Source: Sphingomonadales bacterium (GTDB lineage Bacteria; Pseudomonadota; Alphaproteobacteria; Sphingomonadales; Sphingomonadaceae). From it: 38,767 nucleotides of DNA. Below, in pieces: positions 7,948 to 15,452 of this stretch. The DNA lies in assembly GCA_028868335.1 (NCBI GenBank), contig JAGWUU010000002.1, positions 1 through 38,767 on the forward strand, in the 5' to 3' direction. Numbering within the stretch: position 1 is the first letter of the stretch; every line of letters starts with the position of its first letter. Under the pieces are notes generated by a model. The model saw nothing but the letters and a program-made list of their open reading frames with translations. It was not told the origin of the DNA and did not search any database. A program made the position numbers and the translations under genes.

Positions 7948-9257
7948 TGAAGATCGCAATGGTCGGTTCGGGCTACGTCGGACTGGTTTCGGGTGCCTGC
8001 TTTGCCGACTTCGGCCACGACGTGGTCTGCATCGACAAGGATCCCGCCAAGATCGAGAGCCTGCAAAAGGGCGTGATGCCGATCTATGAGCCGGGGCTGG
8101 CCGAACTGGTCAGTTCCAACGTCAAGGCCGGGCGGCTGACCTTCACGACCGACCTGTCCGAAGGGATTGACGGCGCCGCTGCCATCTTCATCGCGGTGGG
8201 CACTCCCAGCCGCCGCGGCGACGGCCATGCCGACCTGTCGTTCGTCTATGCCGTGGCTCAGGAAGTGGGCGAAAATCTCAAGACCCCAGCGGTGATCGTC
8301 ACCAAGTCGACCGTACCGGTCGGCACCGGCGACGAGGTTGAGCGCATTCTTCGCGAAGCCAATCCGGGCGTCCAGTTCGCCGTCGCTTCGAACCCTGAAT
8401 TCCTGCGCGAAGGCGCCGCGATCGGAGACTTCAAGCGCCCCGACCGAATCGTCATCGGCACCGAGGACGAATGGGCGCGCCACGTCATGACCGAGGTTTA
8501 TCGGCCGCTGTTTCTCAACAAGGCGCCATTGCTGTTCACCAGCCGCCGTTCGTCCGAGCTGATCAAGTACGCCGCCAACGCGTTCCTCGCGGTCAAGATC
8601 ACCTTCATCAACGAGATGGCCGATCTGTGCGAGAAGGTCGGCGCCGATGTTCAGGATATCAGCCGCGGGATCGGCATGGACGGGCGGATCGGGGCGAAGT
8701 TCCTCCACGCCGGACCGGGCTATGGCGGATCGTGCTTCCCGAAGGACACGCTCGCCCTGCTCAAGACGGCGGAGGACTATGAAGCGCCGACCCGGATCGT
8801 CGAGGCTGTGGTCAAGGTAAACGACGCCCGCAAACGTGCGATGGGTCGTAAAGTGATCGAGGCGCTGGGCGGAGCCGATGATGCGCGCGGCAAGAAGGTC
8901 GCGCTGCTTGGCCTGACCTTCAAGCCCAACACCGACGACATGCGCGATGCGCCGTCGATCGCCATCGCCCAGGCGCTGGTCGATGTCGGCGTCGTCGTGG
9001 CCGCCTATGATCCGGAAGGCATGGAACTGGCCCAGCCCCTGATGCCCGACGTGGCGATGCAGACAAACGCCTACGCGGCGATCGAGGATGCCGACGCGGT
9101 GGTGATCGTCACCGAATGGGACGCCTTCCGCGCGCTCGACCTTGACCGCGTAAAGCGGATCGCCAGGGTTCCGGTGCTGGTCGATCTGCGCAATGTCTAT
9201 GACCCCGCCGAAGCGCGGGCCAAGGGCTTCACCTATTCGAGCATCGGGCGGCCGTAA
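7947..9257 (+). CDS. ugd: UDP-glucose 6-dehydrogenase
   Basis: A 436-residue NAD-dependent enzyme that oxidises UDP-glucose to UDP-glucuronate for polysaccharide or lipid precursors. It has the N-terminal Rossmann motif MVGSGYVGLVSGACF, the central NAFLAVKITFINEMADLCE helix, the catalytic-cysteine motif GYGGSCFPKDT and a C-terminal UDP-binding domain (LGLTFKPNTDDMRDAPS). Length fits the family. The ORF track starts at a TTG (7944); the ATG at 7947 has AAAGGAG six bases ahead and gives the usual MKIAMVGSGY start. Its 3' end overlaps the convergent TetR gene by 29 bp, so the two genes share coding DNA on opposite strands. Confidence 0.96.
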   Translation: MKIAMVGSGYVGLVSGACFADFGHDVVCIDKDPAKIESLQKGVMPIYEPGLAELVSSNVKAGRLTFTTDLSEGIDGAAAIFIAVGTPSRRGDGHADLSFVYAVAQEVGENLKTPAVIVTKSTVPVGTGDEVERILREANPGVQFAVASNPEFLREGAAIGDFKRPDRIVIGTEDEWARHVMTEVYRPLFLNKAPLLFTSRRSSELIKYAANAFLAVKITFINEMADLCEKVGADVQDISRGIGMDGRIGAKFLHAGPGYGGSCFPKDTLALLKTAEDYEAPTRIVEAVVKVNDARKRAMGRKVIEALGGADDARGKKVALLGLTFKPNTDDMRDAPSIAIAQALVDVGVVVAAYDPEGMELAQPLMPDVAMQTNAYAAIEDADAVVIVTEWDAFRALDLDRVKRIARVPVLVDLRNVYDPAEARAKGFTYSSIGRP

Positions 9258-9870
9258 TCGCCACACGCAGGGCCTCACCGCGCTCTGGACTCACCAGCCC
9301 CAGCACCAGCAGGCGGCTGCCCCGGGTCATCTCGAGGGCAAAGCGCGCGTCATCCCAGCCTTCGTCCAGCCAGCCTTCGACGGTCGCCGCAACAGTGCGC
9401 AACAGCAGCGGGGTGAGATCGGCGGCGGGCAGAAAGGCGTCGATCTCTCCGGCAGCGATCGCCGCGGCCACCATGCCCGACCACAGCGCCTGCCCTTGGG
9501 CGCTCATCATCTCGCGCAGGGGGTTGCCCTCGATACCGTGCATCGCCGCGTAGAGGCCGCGGTAGAATTCCGGCTCGGCAAGGTAGTGTATCACCACCAG
9601 ATCGACCGCGCTCAGCAGCCGATCGAGCGGCGCGCGCACCGGTTCGGCGGAAAGCCGCACGGCGAAACTCGCAAATTCGTCCTCGACCACCCGGCGCAAG
9701 ACCTCGCTTTTCGAACCGAGCAGGTTGTAGGGCGTCGCCGGACTGACACTGGCGTGCCGGGCAAGCTGCAGCATCGAAAACCCCGCCCCGCCGGTTTCGC
9801 GGATCAGGGCGTGTGCCGCATCGATAATGTTGCGGCGCCGTGCCTCGCGTGCTTCGATAGACAGCGCCAT
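9229..9870 (-). CDS. TetR/AcrR family transcriptional regulator
   Basis: A 213-residue regulator. The N-terminal TetR DNA-binding domain is clear: RRNIIDAAHALIRETGGAGF, then the helix-turn-helix SMLQLARHASVSPATPYNLL and GSKSEVLRRVVEDEF. The ligand domain is divergent, as usual. The start codon overlaps the stop of the ThDP-lyase gene (TGATG), with no good Shine-Dalgarno, implying translational coupling, so regulator and lyase come from one transcript. The likely target is the palindrome at 11639-11656, which lies between the lyase and SDR promoters; this would give autoregulation and control of all four genes. The ligand is unknown, perhaps the pathway substrate or aldehyde product. Confidence 0.92.
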   Translation of the reverse strand: MALSIEAREARRRNIIDAAHALIRETGGAGFSMLQLARHASVSPATPYNLLGSKSEVLRRVVEDEFASFAVRLSAEPVRAPLDRLLSAVDLVVIHYLAEPEFYRGLYAAMHGIEGNPLREMMSAQGQALWSGMVAAAIAAGEIDAFLPAADLTPLLLRTVAATVEGWLDEGWDDARFALEMTRGSRLLVLGLVSPERGEALRVAITAARCSNR

Positions 9871-11600
9871 CAGCTTGCCGGAATGTTCTCGTAATAGGGG
9901 ATCAGCACGTCGTTGCTCCCATCGGCGACCTGCCCGAGCATCGCCTCCGTCACCGGATGGACCACCGCCGCATCGGTCATAACCTCGATGAACGCCGGTC
10001 CGCCGCAGGCAAATGCCCGCTCCAGCGCCGGGGCGAGATCGCCAAAGTGGTCAACCCTCTCGCTATGCAGGCCGAAGGCCCGCGCGATGTTCGCATAGTG
10101 CGTCCCCTCCAGCTTGGTGATGACGTTGTAGTTGCCGCCGAACATGATTTGCTGCCCGTGGATAGACATCCCCCACACCTGATTGTTTAGCACCACCGTC
10201 ACGATCGGCAGATGGTGACGGACCATGGTGTCGAACTCCTGGATGTGGAAGCCCAGCGCCCCATCGCCCGTCAGATGCACGACCCGCCGACCCGGATGGG
10301 CTATCTGCGCGCCGATCGCGAAACCCGGCCCGATCCCCAGGCAACCGAGATAGCCATGGCTGAGGACGCTGGCGGGAATGTTGACCCGCGCCGCAGCTCC
10401 ACCCCACGAGGCTGCTTCCCCACCGTCGAACACGTAGAGCGCGTCGGGGCCAGCCGCTTCGGCAACGGCGCGGGCGGCATGGAAGGGGTGAATCCCCGCG
10501 CCGGTTTCTGCCTGCGGGAAGGCGGAGGCGAACAACCCGTCCGCTGCCAGTGCCTGCGCCCGCCAGGCTTCCAGTCCCTGCGGCCAGCGCCCGGCCAGCG
10601 CCGCTGTCAGCGCTCGGACCGCCTCGGTCGAATCGGCCATGATCGCCAGGTCGACGTCGCGGATCCGCCCGATCTCGCCCGCGTCCGTGTGGATCTGGGC
10701 GAGCCGGGCCGAATGCGGGACGATCGCTCCCGACCGCCCACCGAGCAACAGCCCCAGCTTGCCGCCGAGCAGGATGACCAGATCGGGCGGTTCGATTCCC
10801 ATCATCGGCAACAAGGCCAGGTTGCCTGCGGTCCCACCGTTGGAGGGGTGGTCCGCCGGGAGGACGCCCGCCGCCTGCCCCTTGGTAAAAACCGGGATTG
10901 GCAATTCGGCGGTCAGGTCGCGAAGCGCTGCGGCGGTCGATGCGTTGGCCGCCTCCATTCCGGCGATGATCACCGGACGCTTGGCGGAAAGAACCATGTC
11001 GGCAAGGCGCCGGGCCTCATCCGGTGCGGGGGCAGGATGGGGGCGCACCGTGACGCCGCTGGGCGCGGTTGCGCGATCCGCCGGAACGCTCATGTGCAGA
11101 ACGTCGATCGGGAGTTCCAGCAGCACCGGCCCACGCGGCGCGGTCAGCGCCTTGCGGATCGCCATCGCGGTAAGATCGGCGATCCGTTCGGTCGCGGGGA
11201 TGGACGTGGCCCACTTTACCGCCGGGCGGGCAATGGCGATCTGGTCGATCCCGCCTTGCAGAGGATTGGTTTCCAGCTCTCGCAGCGGCGGCGCGCCGAC
11301 AATGAACAGCACCGGCGAGCCATCCAGCTTCGCATTGGCCATGGCGGAGATCGCATTGGTGAAGCCCGGCCCGGCGGTGACGATGCACACACCCAGCTCG
11401 CCGGTGGACCGCGCAAAGGCATCGGCGGCATGGCCGGCCGCGCTCTCATGGCGGAAATCGATCAGGGCGATGCCTTCCTCGACACAACCCTTGAGCAGCG
11501 CCTCGAGATGGCCGCCATGCAGAGCAAAGGCTTGCTTCACGCCCGCCACCTTGAGCGTCCGCGCCAGAATCTGTCCACCAACCAACCGTTCGCTCGCCAT
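9870..11600 (-). CDS. Thiamine-diphosphate-dependent lyase/carboligase, benzaldehyde lyase-like
   Basis: A 576-residue ThDP enzyme with the acetolactate-synthase fold. The N-terminal PYR domain includes the catalytic Glu (DFRHESAAGHAADAFAR, E52). The C-terminal PP domain has TGDGALGFHIQEFDTM ... VVLNNQVWG, which binds Mg2+ and diphosphate. Compared from memory with Pseudomonas fluorescens benzaldehyde lyase, it shares LHG-x-H (ours H28, H31), RHE-x-AAGHAA, ETN-x-LQ-x-GIDQ (Q115) and the C-terminal HGYLG. The benzaldehyde lyase residues H29 and Q113 therefore appear conserved, while its A28 is Gly here. This favours cleavage or formation of alpha-hydroxyketones over acetolactate synthesis, and no regulatory small subunit gene is nearby. 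ATG with GGAGAGG upstream. Could still be an oxalyl-CoA decarboxylase-like or unassigned member. Confidence 0.8.
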   Translation of the reverse strand: MASERLVGGQILARTLKVAGVKQAFALHGGHLEALLKGCVEEGIALIDFRHESAAGHAADAFARSTGELGVCIVTAGPGFTNAISAMANAKLDGSPVLFIVGAPPLRELETNPLQGGIDQIAIARPAVKWATSIPATERIADLTAMAIRKALTAPRGPVLLELPIDVLHMSVPADRATAPSGVTVRPHPAPAPDEARRLADMVLSAKRPVIIAGMEAANASTAAALRDLTAELPIPVFTKGQAAGVLPADHPSNGGTAGNLALLPMMGIEPPDLVILLGGKLGLLLGGRSGAIVPHSARLAQIHTDAGEIGRIRDVDLAIMADSTEAVRALTAALAGRWPQGLEAWRAQALAADGLFASAFPQAETGAGIHPFHAARAVAEAAGPDALYVFDGGEAASWGGAAARVNIPASVLSHGYLGCLGIGPGFAIGAQIAHPGRRVVHLTGDGALGFHIQEFDTMVRHHLPIVTVVLNNQVWGMSIHGQQIMFGGNYNVITKLEGTHYANIARAFGLHSERVDHFGDLAPALERAFACGGPAFIEVMTDAAVVHPVTEAMLGQVADGSNDVLIPYYENIPAS

Positions 11601-11638
11601 CGCATCCTCTCCATTGTTGCGACTCGCCTCGCCTTATG

Positions 11639-11656
11639 ATTATAGTGCACTATAAT
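11639..11656. promoter_or_regulatory. Perfect 18-bp palindrome with back-to-back -10 boxes (candidate TetR operator)
   Basis: ATTATAGTGCACTATAAT is its own reverse complement; allowing one mismatched pair, symmetry extends to 24 bp (11636-11659). TATAAT occurs at 11651-11656 on the plus strand and at 11644-11639 on the minus strand, so the operator contains the -10 hexamers of both divergent promoters. -35 elements are poor on both strands, which fits activator-free but tightly repressed or atypical promoters. Predicted starts near 11632 (minus) and 11663 (plus) leave short leaders of about 30 and 23 bases. Confidence 0.8.
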
Positions 11657-11685
11657 AATCAGCAAGCCCGATGAAGGAGAGAGGC

Positions 11686-12474
11686 GTGGCGCGGTTCGAC
11701 GGCAAGGTTGCGGTAGTGACGGGTGGAGCTTCGGGTATCGGCGCAGCAACGGTGCGGCTGTTCCACCGAGAAGGGGCAAGCGTGGTGGTCGGCGATCTGG
11801 ATGCCGTGGCAGGCAAGGCCCTCGTCACCGAACTGGGCGATCGCGCCCGGTTCCAGTCCTGCGACGTTTCCCGCTTCTCTGAGGTAGAGGCGTTGATCGG
11901 TCAGGCGACCTCAGCGTTCGGGCGGCTCGACATCCTGTTCAACAACGCGGGGATCGGCAGCTTCTCGCCGATCGAAGCCCTGTCGGTGGAGGATTGGCGC
12001 AAGGTCATCGCGGTCGATCTCGATGCGGTATTCTTTGGCATGAAGGCCGCGATCCCGATCATGCGGGCGCAGGGTGGCGGAGTGATCGTCAGCACCGCTT
12101 CGGCAAGCGGGATCGCCGCGGACTTCGGCTTCGCCGCCTACAATGCCGCAAAGGCCGGAGTGATCAACCTGACCCGCACCGCCGCGATCGACCATGCGCG
12201 TGACGGCATTCGCGTCAACGCGGTCTGTCCCGGTCCGGTCGATACGCCCATCCTTGCCGGAATCCAGGCGGCGCCGGGCCTGCGCAGCGAATGGGAAAAC
12301 CGCGTGCCGATGGGCCGTTTCGCCAGGGCCGAGGAAATAGCGGAGGTTGTCGCCTTCCTTGCCAGTGACGCGGCGAGCTACGTCACCGGAATATCGGTGC
12401 CGGTCGACGGCGGGTTGACCTCGCACACCGGCCAACCCAACCTGTTGCAGATCATGGGAGGAGCAGAGCAATGA
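11686..12474 (+). CDS. Short-chain dehydrogenase/reductase (classical SDR)
   Basis: A 262-residue NAD(P)-dependent oxidoreductase. Motifs in order: TGGASGIG cofactor loop, DVSRF after the second strand, NNAGIG, the catalytic Ser in VSTASASG, YNAAKAG (the YxxxK pair) and PGPVDTP. An acidic residue after beta-2 (VVGDLD) suggests NAD preference. The ORF track begins at ATG 11671, but AAGGAGAG (11674-11681) lies five bases before GTG 11686 and inside any longer protein; GTG gives VARFDGKVAVVTGG, a normal SDR start. It overlaps the following dehydrogenase by ATGA. The substrate is probably a secondary alcohol or ketone in the same pathway as the ThDP lyase. Confidence 0.9.
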   Translation: MARFDGKVAVVTGGASGIGAATVRLFHREGASVVVGDLDAVAGKALVTELGDRARFQSCDVSRFSEVEALIGQATSAFGRLDILFNNAGIGSFSPIEALSVEDWRKVIAVDLDAVFFGMKAAIPIMRAQGGGVIVSTASASGIAADFGFAAYNAAKAGVINLTRTAAIDHARDGIRVNAVCPGPVDTPILAGIQAAPGLRSEWENRVPMGRFARAEEIAEVVAFLASDAASYVTGISVPVDGGLTSHTGQPNLLQIMGGAEQ

Positions 12475-13550
12475 AAGCAGTCGTCCGGCGCGGTGCCGAA
12501 CTGGTCGATACCGAAATTGCCGAACCGGTGCCCGGCGAGGGGCAGGCATTGGTTTCAACGCTGGTCTGCGGCATCTGCGGGTCGGACCTGCATGCGCTCC
12601 ACTATCTCGACCACATGATTGCGCTGACCAAACGCGCGGGCGGAATGGAAACGGTCGATCCCGCGCAGGACGTGGTTTTCGGGCATGAGTTCTGCGCCGA
12701 AGTGCTTGACTACGGGCCCGGCTGCACCGGCGCGATCAAGCCCGGCACTGCCGTCGTCTCCGTCCCCGCCGCCTTCGGACCGCAGGGCGGCGAGCTGGTC
12801 GGCTATTCCAATCGCTTTCCCGGCGGCTTTGCCGAACGCATGGTGTTGACCGAGGCCATGCTTCTGCCTGTCCCCAATGGACTGGACGCCGAACGAGCGG
12901 CGCTGACCGAGCCGATGGCGGTGGGCGAGCATGCGGTCGCTCAAGCTCCGCTCACGCCACGTAGCGTTGCGCTGGTAATTGGGTGTGGGCCGGTTGGCCT
13001 GTCGGTGATCTCGGCGCTCAAGGCGCGCGGCATGGGGCCGGTGATCGCCACCGATTTCTCGCCCGAGCGGCGCAGGGCGGCAGAATTGCTGGGCGCCGAC
13101 GTGGTGCTCGACCCGCGCGAGCAATCACCGCATGACCGGTGGGAAGCGCTCGACGTACCGGCCACCATGGCAAGCCTCTCGACCTCGCAATTGCTGGGCC
13201 GTTCGATCCGCGATGCGGTGATCTTCGAATGCGTCGGCGTGCCCGGGATGATCCAGCAACTGATCGAAAAGGCTCCACCAACGGCCTCCATCATCGTCGT
13301 CGGCGTGTGCATGGAAAGCGATTCGATCGAGCCGTCGCTTGCGATCAACAAGCAGCTCAGCCTGAAGTTCGTCTTTGGCTACAGCCCCGAGGAATTCGCC
13401 GCGACCCTGCATGAAATCGCCGAGGGAGCGCGCGATGTCGCGCCGCTTATCTCGGGAACGGTGGGTCGTTCGGGCGTGAAGGACGCTTTCAAGGCGCTGT
13501 CCGGCGGCGGTGATCGGATCAAGGTGCTGGTCGATCCGCGTCGACCTTGA
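12471..13550 (+). CDS. Zinc-type medium-chain alcohol dehydrogenase lacking the structural-zinc loop
   Basis: A 359-residue MDR oxidoreductase. Catalytic zinc ligands are visible as Cys in VCGICGSDLH and His-Glu in FGHEFCAEV; a further Glu lies in LTEPMAVGEHA. The nucleotide fold begins at VALVIGCGPVGLSVISAL, with the acidic residue of TDFSPERR suggesting NAD. After the GHE motif the chain goes from VSVPAAFGPQGG directly to GYSNRFPGGFAE, without the four closely spaced cysteines of the structural-zinc lobe, as in single-zinc members. The region recalls butanediol/sorbitol-type dehydrogenases. It is translationally coupled to the SDR (ATGA) and ends 10 bp from the 3' end of the oppositely oriented RNase P RNA. 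Confidence 0.88.
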   Translation: MKAVVRRGAELVDTEIAEPVPGEGQALVSTLVCGICGSDLHALHYLDHMIALTKRAGGMETVDPAQDVVFGHEFCAEVLDYGPGCTGAIKPGTAVVSVPAAFGPQGGELVGYSNRFPGGFAERMVLTEAMLLPVPNGLDAERAALTEPMAVGEHAVAQAPLTPRSVALVIGCGPVGLSVISALKARGMGPVIATDFSPERRRAAELLGADVVLDPREQSPHDRWEALDVPATMASLSTSQLLGRSIRDAVIFECVGVPGMIQQLIEKAPPTASIIVVGVCMESDSIEPSLAINKQLSLKFVFGYSPEEFAATLHEIAEGARDVAPLISGTVGRSGVKDAFKALSGGGDRIKVLVDPRRP

Positions 13551-13560
13551 TGAAGAAAAT

Positions 13561-13951
13561 GCCAGGGGGCCTGTAAGCCGGGTTCTGTCCCGCCGACGGT
13601 ATGCCATTGGGCACCGTATCGGCGGAGGCAGCCATTCCTCTCGGCGACATGTTGCCATGCCGCTCCAGCAACCAACCCGGGCGGTCGGGCGCGAAACACG
13701 CCTGCACGCAAAGGTGCGCGCCGCCCCTATTCGGTCTTGCTCCGGGTGGGGTTTGCCGTGCGGCTCCTGTTACCAGGCGCCCGGTGCGCTCTTGCCGCAC
13801 CCTTTCACCCTTACCGGCGAACCGGCGGTCTGCTCTCTGTGGCACTTTCCCTGGGGTCACCCCCGGCGGGCGTTACCCGCCACCCTTGTTTCGTGGAGCC
13901 CGGACTTTCCTCGGCACTCTTGCGAGTGACGCGGCTGCCCGGCCCCCTGGC
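13561..13951 (-). ncRNA. rnpB: RNase P RNA (alphaproteobacterial type A)
   Basis: Catalytic RNA that trims tRNA 5' leaders. On the minus strand the 5' end GCCAGGGGGCC and 3' end GGCCCCCTGGC form a perfect 11-bp P1 helix that fixes both termini. Inside are the conserved GAGGAAAGTCCGGGCTCC (P4/CR-I side), GGGTAACGCCCG, a GGTAAGGGTGAAAGGGTG segment with the GUGAAA-type P11-P12 core, and near the 3' end GACAGAACCCGGCTTACAG, the near-universal RNase P 3' signature. Length of 391 nt is typical. ATTTTCTTC follows the 3' strand of P1, a plausible terminator tail. ORFs called across this interval (13601-15412 plus, 13519-13860 minus and others) are artefacts. Confidence 0.97.
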
Positions 13952-13957
13952 GCGTCG

Positions 13958-13986
13958 CGCATAGCATGGCGAGCGCCCGGAAAGCA
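13958..13986 (-). promoter_or_regulatory. Candidate rnpB promoter
   Basis: On the minus strand TGCTTT (13986-13981) and TATGCG (13963-13958) are 17 bp apart. The predicted start is six or seven bases on, at about 13951, exactly where the P1 helix begins. It lies in the 39-bp gap after the amidase gene. Confidence 0.5.
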
Positions 13987-13990
13987 CGCG

Positions 13991-14698
13991 CTATCTGCTG
14001 CGGCCGCTATCCCGGTCCAGCAACAGCGCGAACAGCATGGCCGAACATTCGCCATCGACCTGCCCGTCGATCACATGGGGGCGCCAGCGGCGTTGGAAAG
14101 CACGCATCGCGGCCGCGGGGTCGGAGATGTCATAGCCAAAGCGTTCAAGCGCCAGGAAGAAAGCACCGTCGTTCTCATAGGGGCTGGGCAGCGATACGCG
14201 CGGGCGGGGCAAGGCAAGCCGATGCGCGGCGAGCAGTTCCCAGTCGAACAACTCGCCGGGATCTTCCTTGCGCGCGGGAGCTATATCGGAATGACCCACG
14301 ACATTGGCGTATGGCACTTTCCAGCGCTTGACGATGTCCGCCAGCAACGGGACCAGCGCCTCCATCTGCGCATCGGGAAACGGACGATAACCGAACTCGT
14401 GGCCGGGGTTGACCAGTTCGATCCCGACGCTGGCCGAATTGACGTCGGTTACTCCGCGCCAATACGATCGTCCGGCATGCCACGCACGCTTGCTCTCATC
14501 GACCAGGCGGTGAACCGTGCCGTCTTCCTCGATGCAATAGTGGGCAGAAACCTGAACAGGGCCATTGGGATCGGTCAGCCGCTCCAATGCAGCTTCCGCC
14601 GTTTGCATCCCGGTGTAGTGCAACACCACCATAGAGACCGGCAACAGGCGCTCGCCCCAGTTGGGGGACGGAGTCTCGCGGTGGATCAGTTCGCTCAT
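13991..14698 (-). CDS. N-acetylmuramoyl-L-alanine amidase (AmpD/AmiD type) with C-terminal peptidoglycan-binding domain
   Basis: A 235-residue amidase_2 enzyme that cleaves the MurNAc-L-Ala bond of cell wall or recycled muropeptides. The zinc site is visible as His in VVLHYTGM, His in VVGHSDIAPARKEDPG and the Asp of that same motif; VSAHYCIEEDGTVHRLV and SVGIELVNPG are the usual conserved blocks. Residues from about 165 (FLALERFGYDI ... AMRAFQRRWRP) form a peptidoglycan-binding-type helical module, as in AmiD. No signal peptide or lipobox is visible, which favours a cytoplasmic recycling role or an unusual export route. It lies 84 bp downstream of chpT on the same strand. Confidence 0.9.
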   Translation of the reverse strand: MSELIHRETPSPNWGERLLPVSMVVLHYTGMQTAEAALERLTDPNGPVQVSAHYCIEEDGTVHRLVDESKRAWHAGRSYWRGVTDVNSASVGIELVNPGHEFGYRPFPDAQMEALVPLLADIVKRWKVPYANVVGHSDIAPARKEDPGELFDWELLAAHRLALPRPRVSLPSPYENDGAFFLALERFGYDISDPAAAMRAFQRRWRPHVIDGQVDGECSAMLFALLLDRDSGRSR

Positions 14699-14782
14699 GC
14701 CGTCACGTCCAGCTCTACCGTTGGCGCGTTGCCCGCGACCGGCTCGATCCGAGCCTGCCGAAGCCCGTGCAGGTTCAATCCG

Positions 14783-15424
14783 TCACGCCTCAGGGAGGAC
14801 CGCCCCCATAACCAGCGCCTCTTCAGTCAGGGCAAATTGCAGCCCCCCGCCCTGGCGTGCGGCCAGTTCATGCAGCATCCAGGCCGGAGCCGTGCGGCTC
14901 GACAACTCGGCACGGGGCAGGCTGCCGTCGAGCGCCTGGCCGATGGTAGGGTCAAAGGCGATGCGGGGGCCCGCCGCGCGGACTACGATCTCGCTCGCCC
15001 CGCCGCGCTGCTCGGCACCGATGTCGAGCGTGCCGCCGCGCACCAGTGCGTCGATCCCGATGTGGGCAAGGTTGAGCAATACCTTGACCGCGGGCTTGGG
15101 CAGAGCCGGCGTTCCAAGCGACCAGTTGACGGTGATCCGTCCGCCCTCGCCGACCAGGGCATCGACCAGCGCGCGCGGTTCCTCCACCGGCACGCTGTCG
15201 CCGAAGCCGCCCGCCGCGCCAAAGGCCAGACGGAAGAACTTCAACTTGTCCGCGCTGGTCCGCGCCGATTGCTCCAGCAGTTCCATGCAGCGCTTGCGCA
15301 TTTCCGGGTCCTTCTCCTCCGCGAGGAGTTCAAGGCCGTTGGTCATCGCACCGACAGGAGAAAGCAGGTCATGGCACAGCCGCGAACAGAGCAGGCTGGC
15401 AAGGTCGACTGAAGGATCGCTCAT
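14783..15424 (-). CDS. chpT: Histidine phosphotransferase ChpT
   Basis: A 213-residue cytoplasmic phosphotransfer protein that passes phosphate from CckA to CtrA and CpdR in the alphaproteobacterial cell-cycle relay. The dimerisation/phosphotransfer helix holds the phospho-acceptor H18 in LCSRLCHDLLSPVGAMTNGL, followed by the second helix (CMELLEQSARTSADKLKFFR). The C-terminal part is a degenerate HATPase-like domain without ATP-binding boxes, as expected. The ORF track starts 45 codons early; the ATG at 15424 with GGGA upstream gives the expected short N-terminus. It sits 28 bp downstream of the JAMM peptidase gene, probably in one operon. Confidence 0.9.
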   Translation of the reverse strand: MSDPSVDLASLLCSRLCHDLLSPVGAMTNGLELLAEEKDPEMRKRCMELLEQSARTSADKLKFFRLAFGAAGGFGDSVPVEEPRALVDALVGEGGRITVNWSLGTPALPKPAVKVLLNLAHIGIDALVRGGTLDIGAEQRGGASEIVVRAAGPRIAFDPTIGQALDGSLPRAELSSRTAPAWMLHELAARQGGGLQFALTEEALVMGAVLPEA

Positions 15425-15452
15425 TAACAATTCCCGTTTGTTTCGCCCACCC

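Noticed and set aside
7839-9278. 479-aa minus-strand ORF opposite ugd
   Set aside because: ugd is unmistakable; this frame has His/Arg/Asp-rich antisense composition.
9870-11600. Acetolactate synthase large subunit (ilvB)
   Set aside because: No ilvN/ilvC neighbour, and the LHG-x-H and LQ-x-GIDQ motifs fit benzaldehyde-lyase-like enzymes better; formal phylogeny is still needed.
10212-11639. 475-aa and 338-aa plus-strand ORFs opposite the ThDP lyase
   Set aside because: The ThDP gene on the minus strand has full motifs and a proper ribosome site; these are shadows.
13561-13951. tmRNA or 4.5S/6S RNA at this locus
   Set aside because: P1 pairing plus the GAGGAAAGTCCGGGCTCC and GACAGAACCCGGCTTACAG blocks identify RNase P RNA; no tRNA-like ends are present.
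13601-15412. 603-aa plus-strand ORF
   Set aside because: It runs across rnpB and is antisense to the amidase and chpT; composition is Arg/Gly/Ala-rich and typical of high-GC shadow frames, with no family motif.
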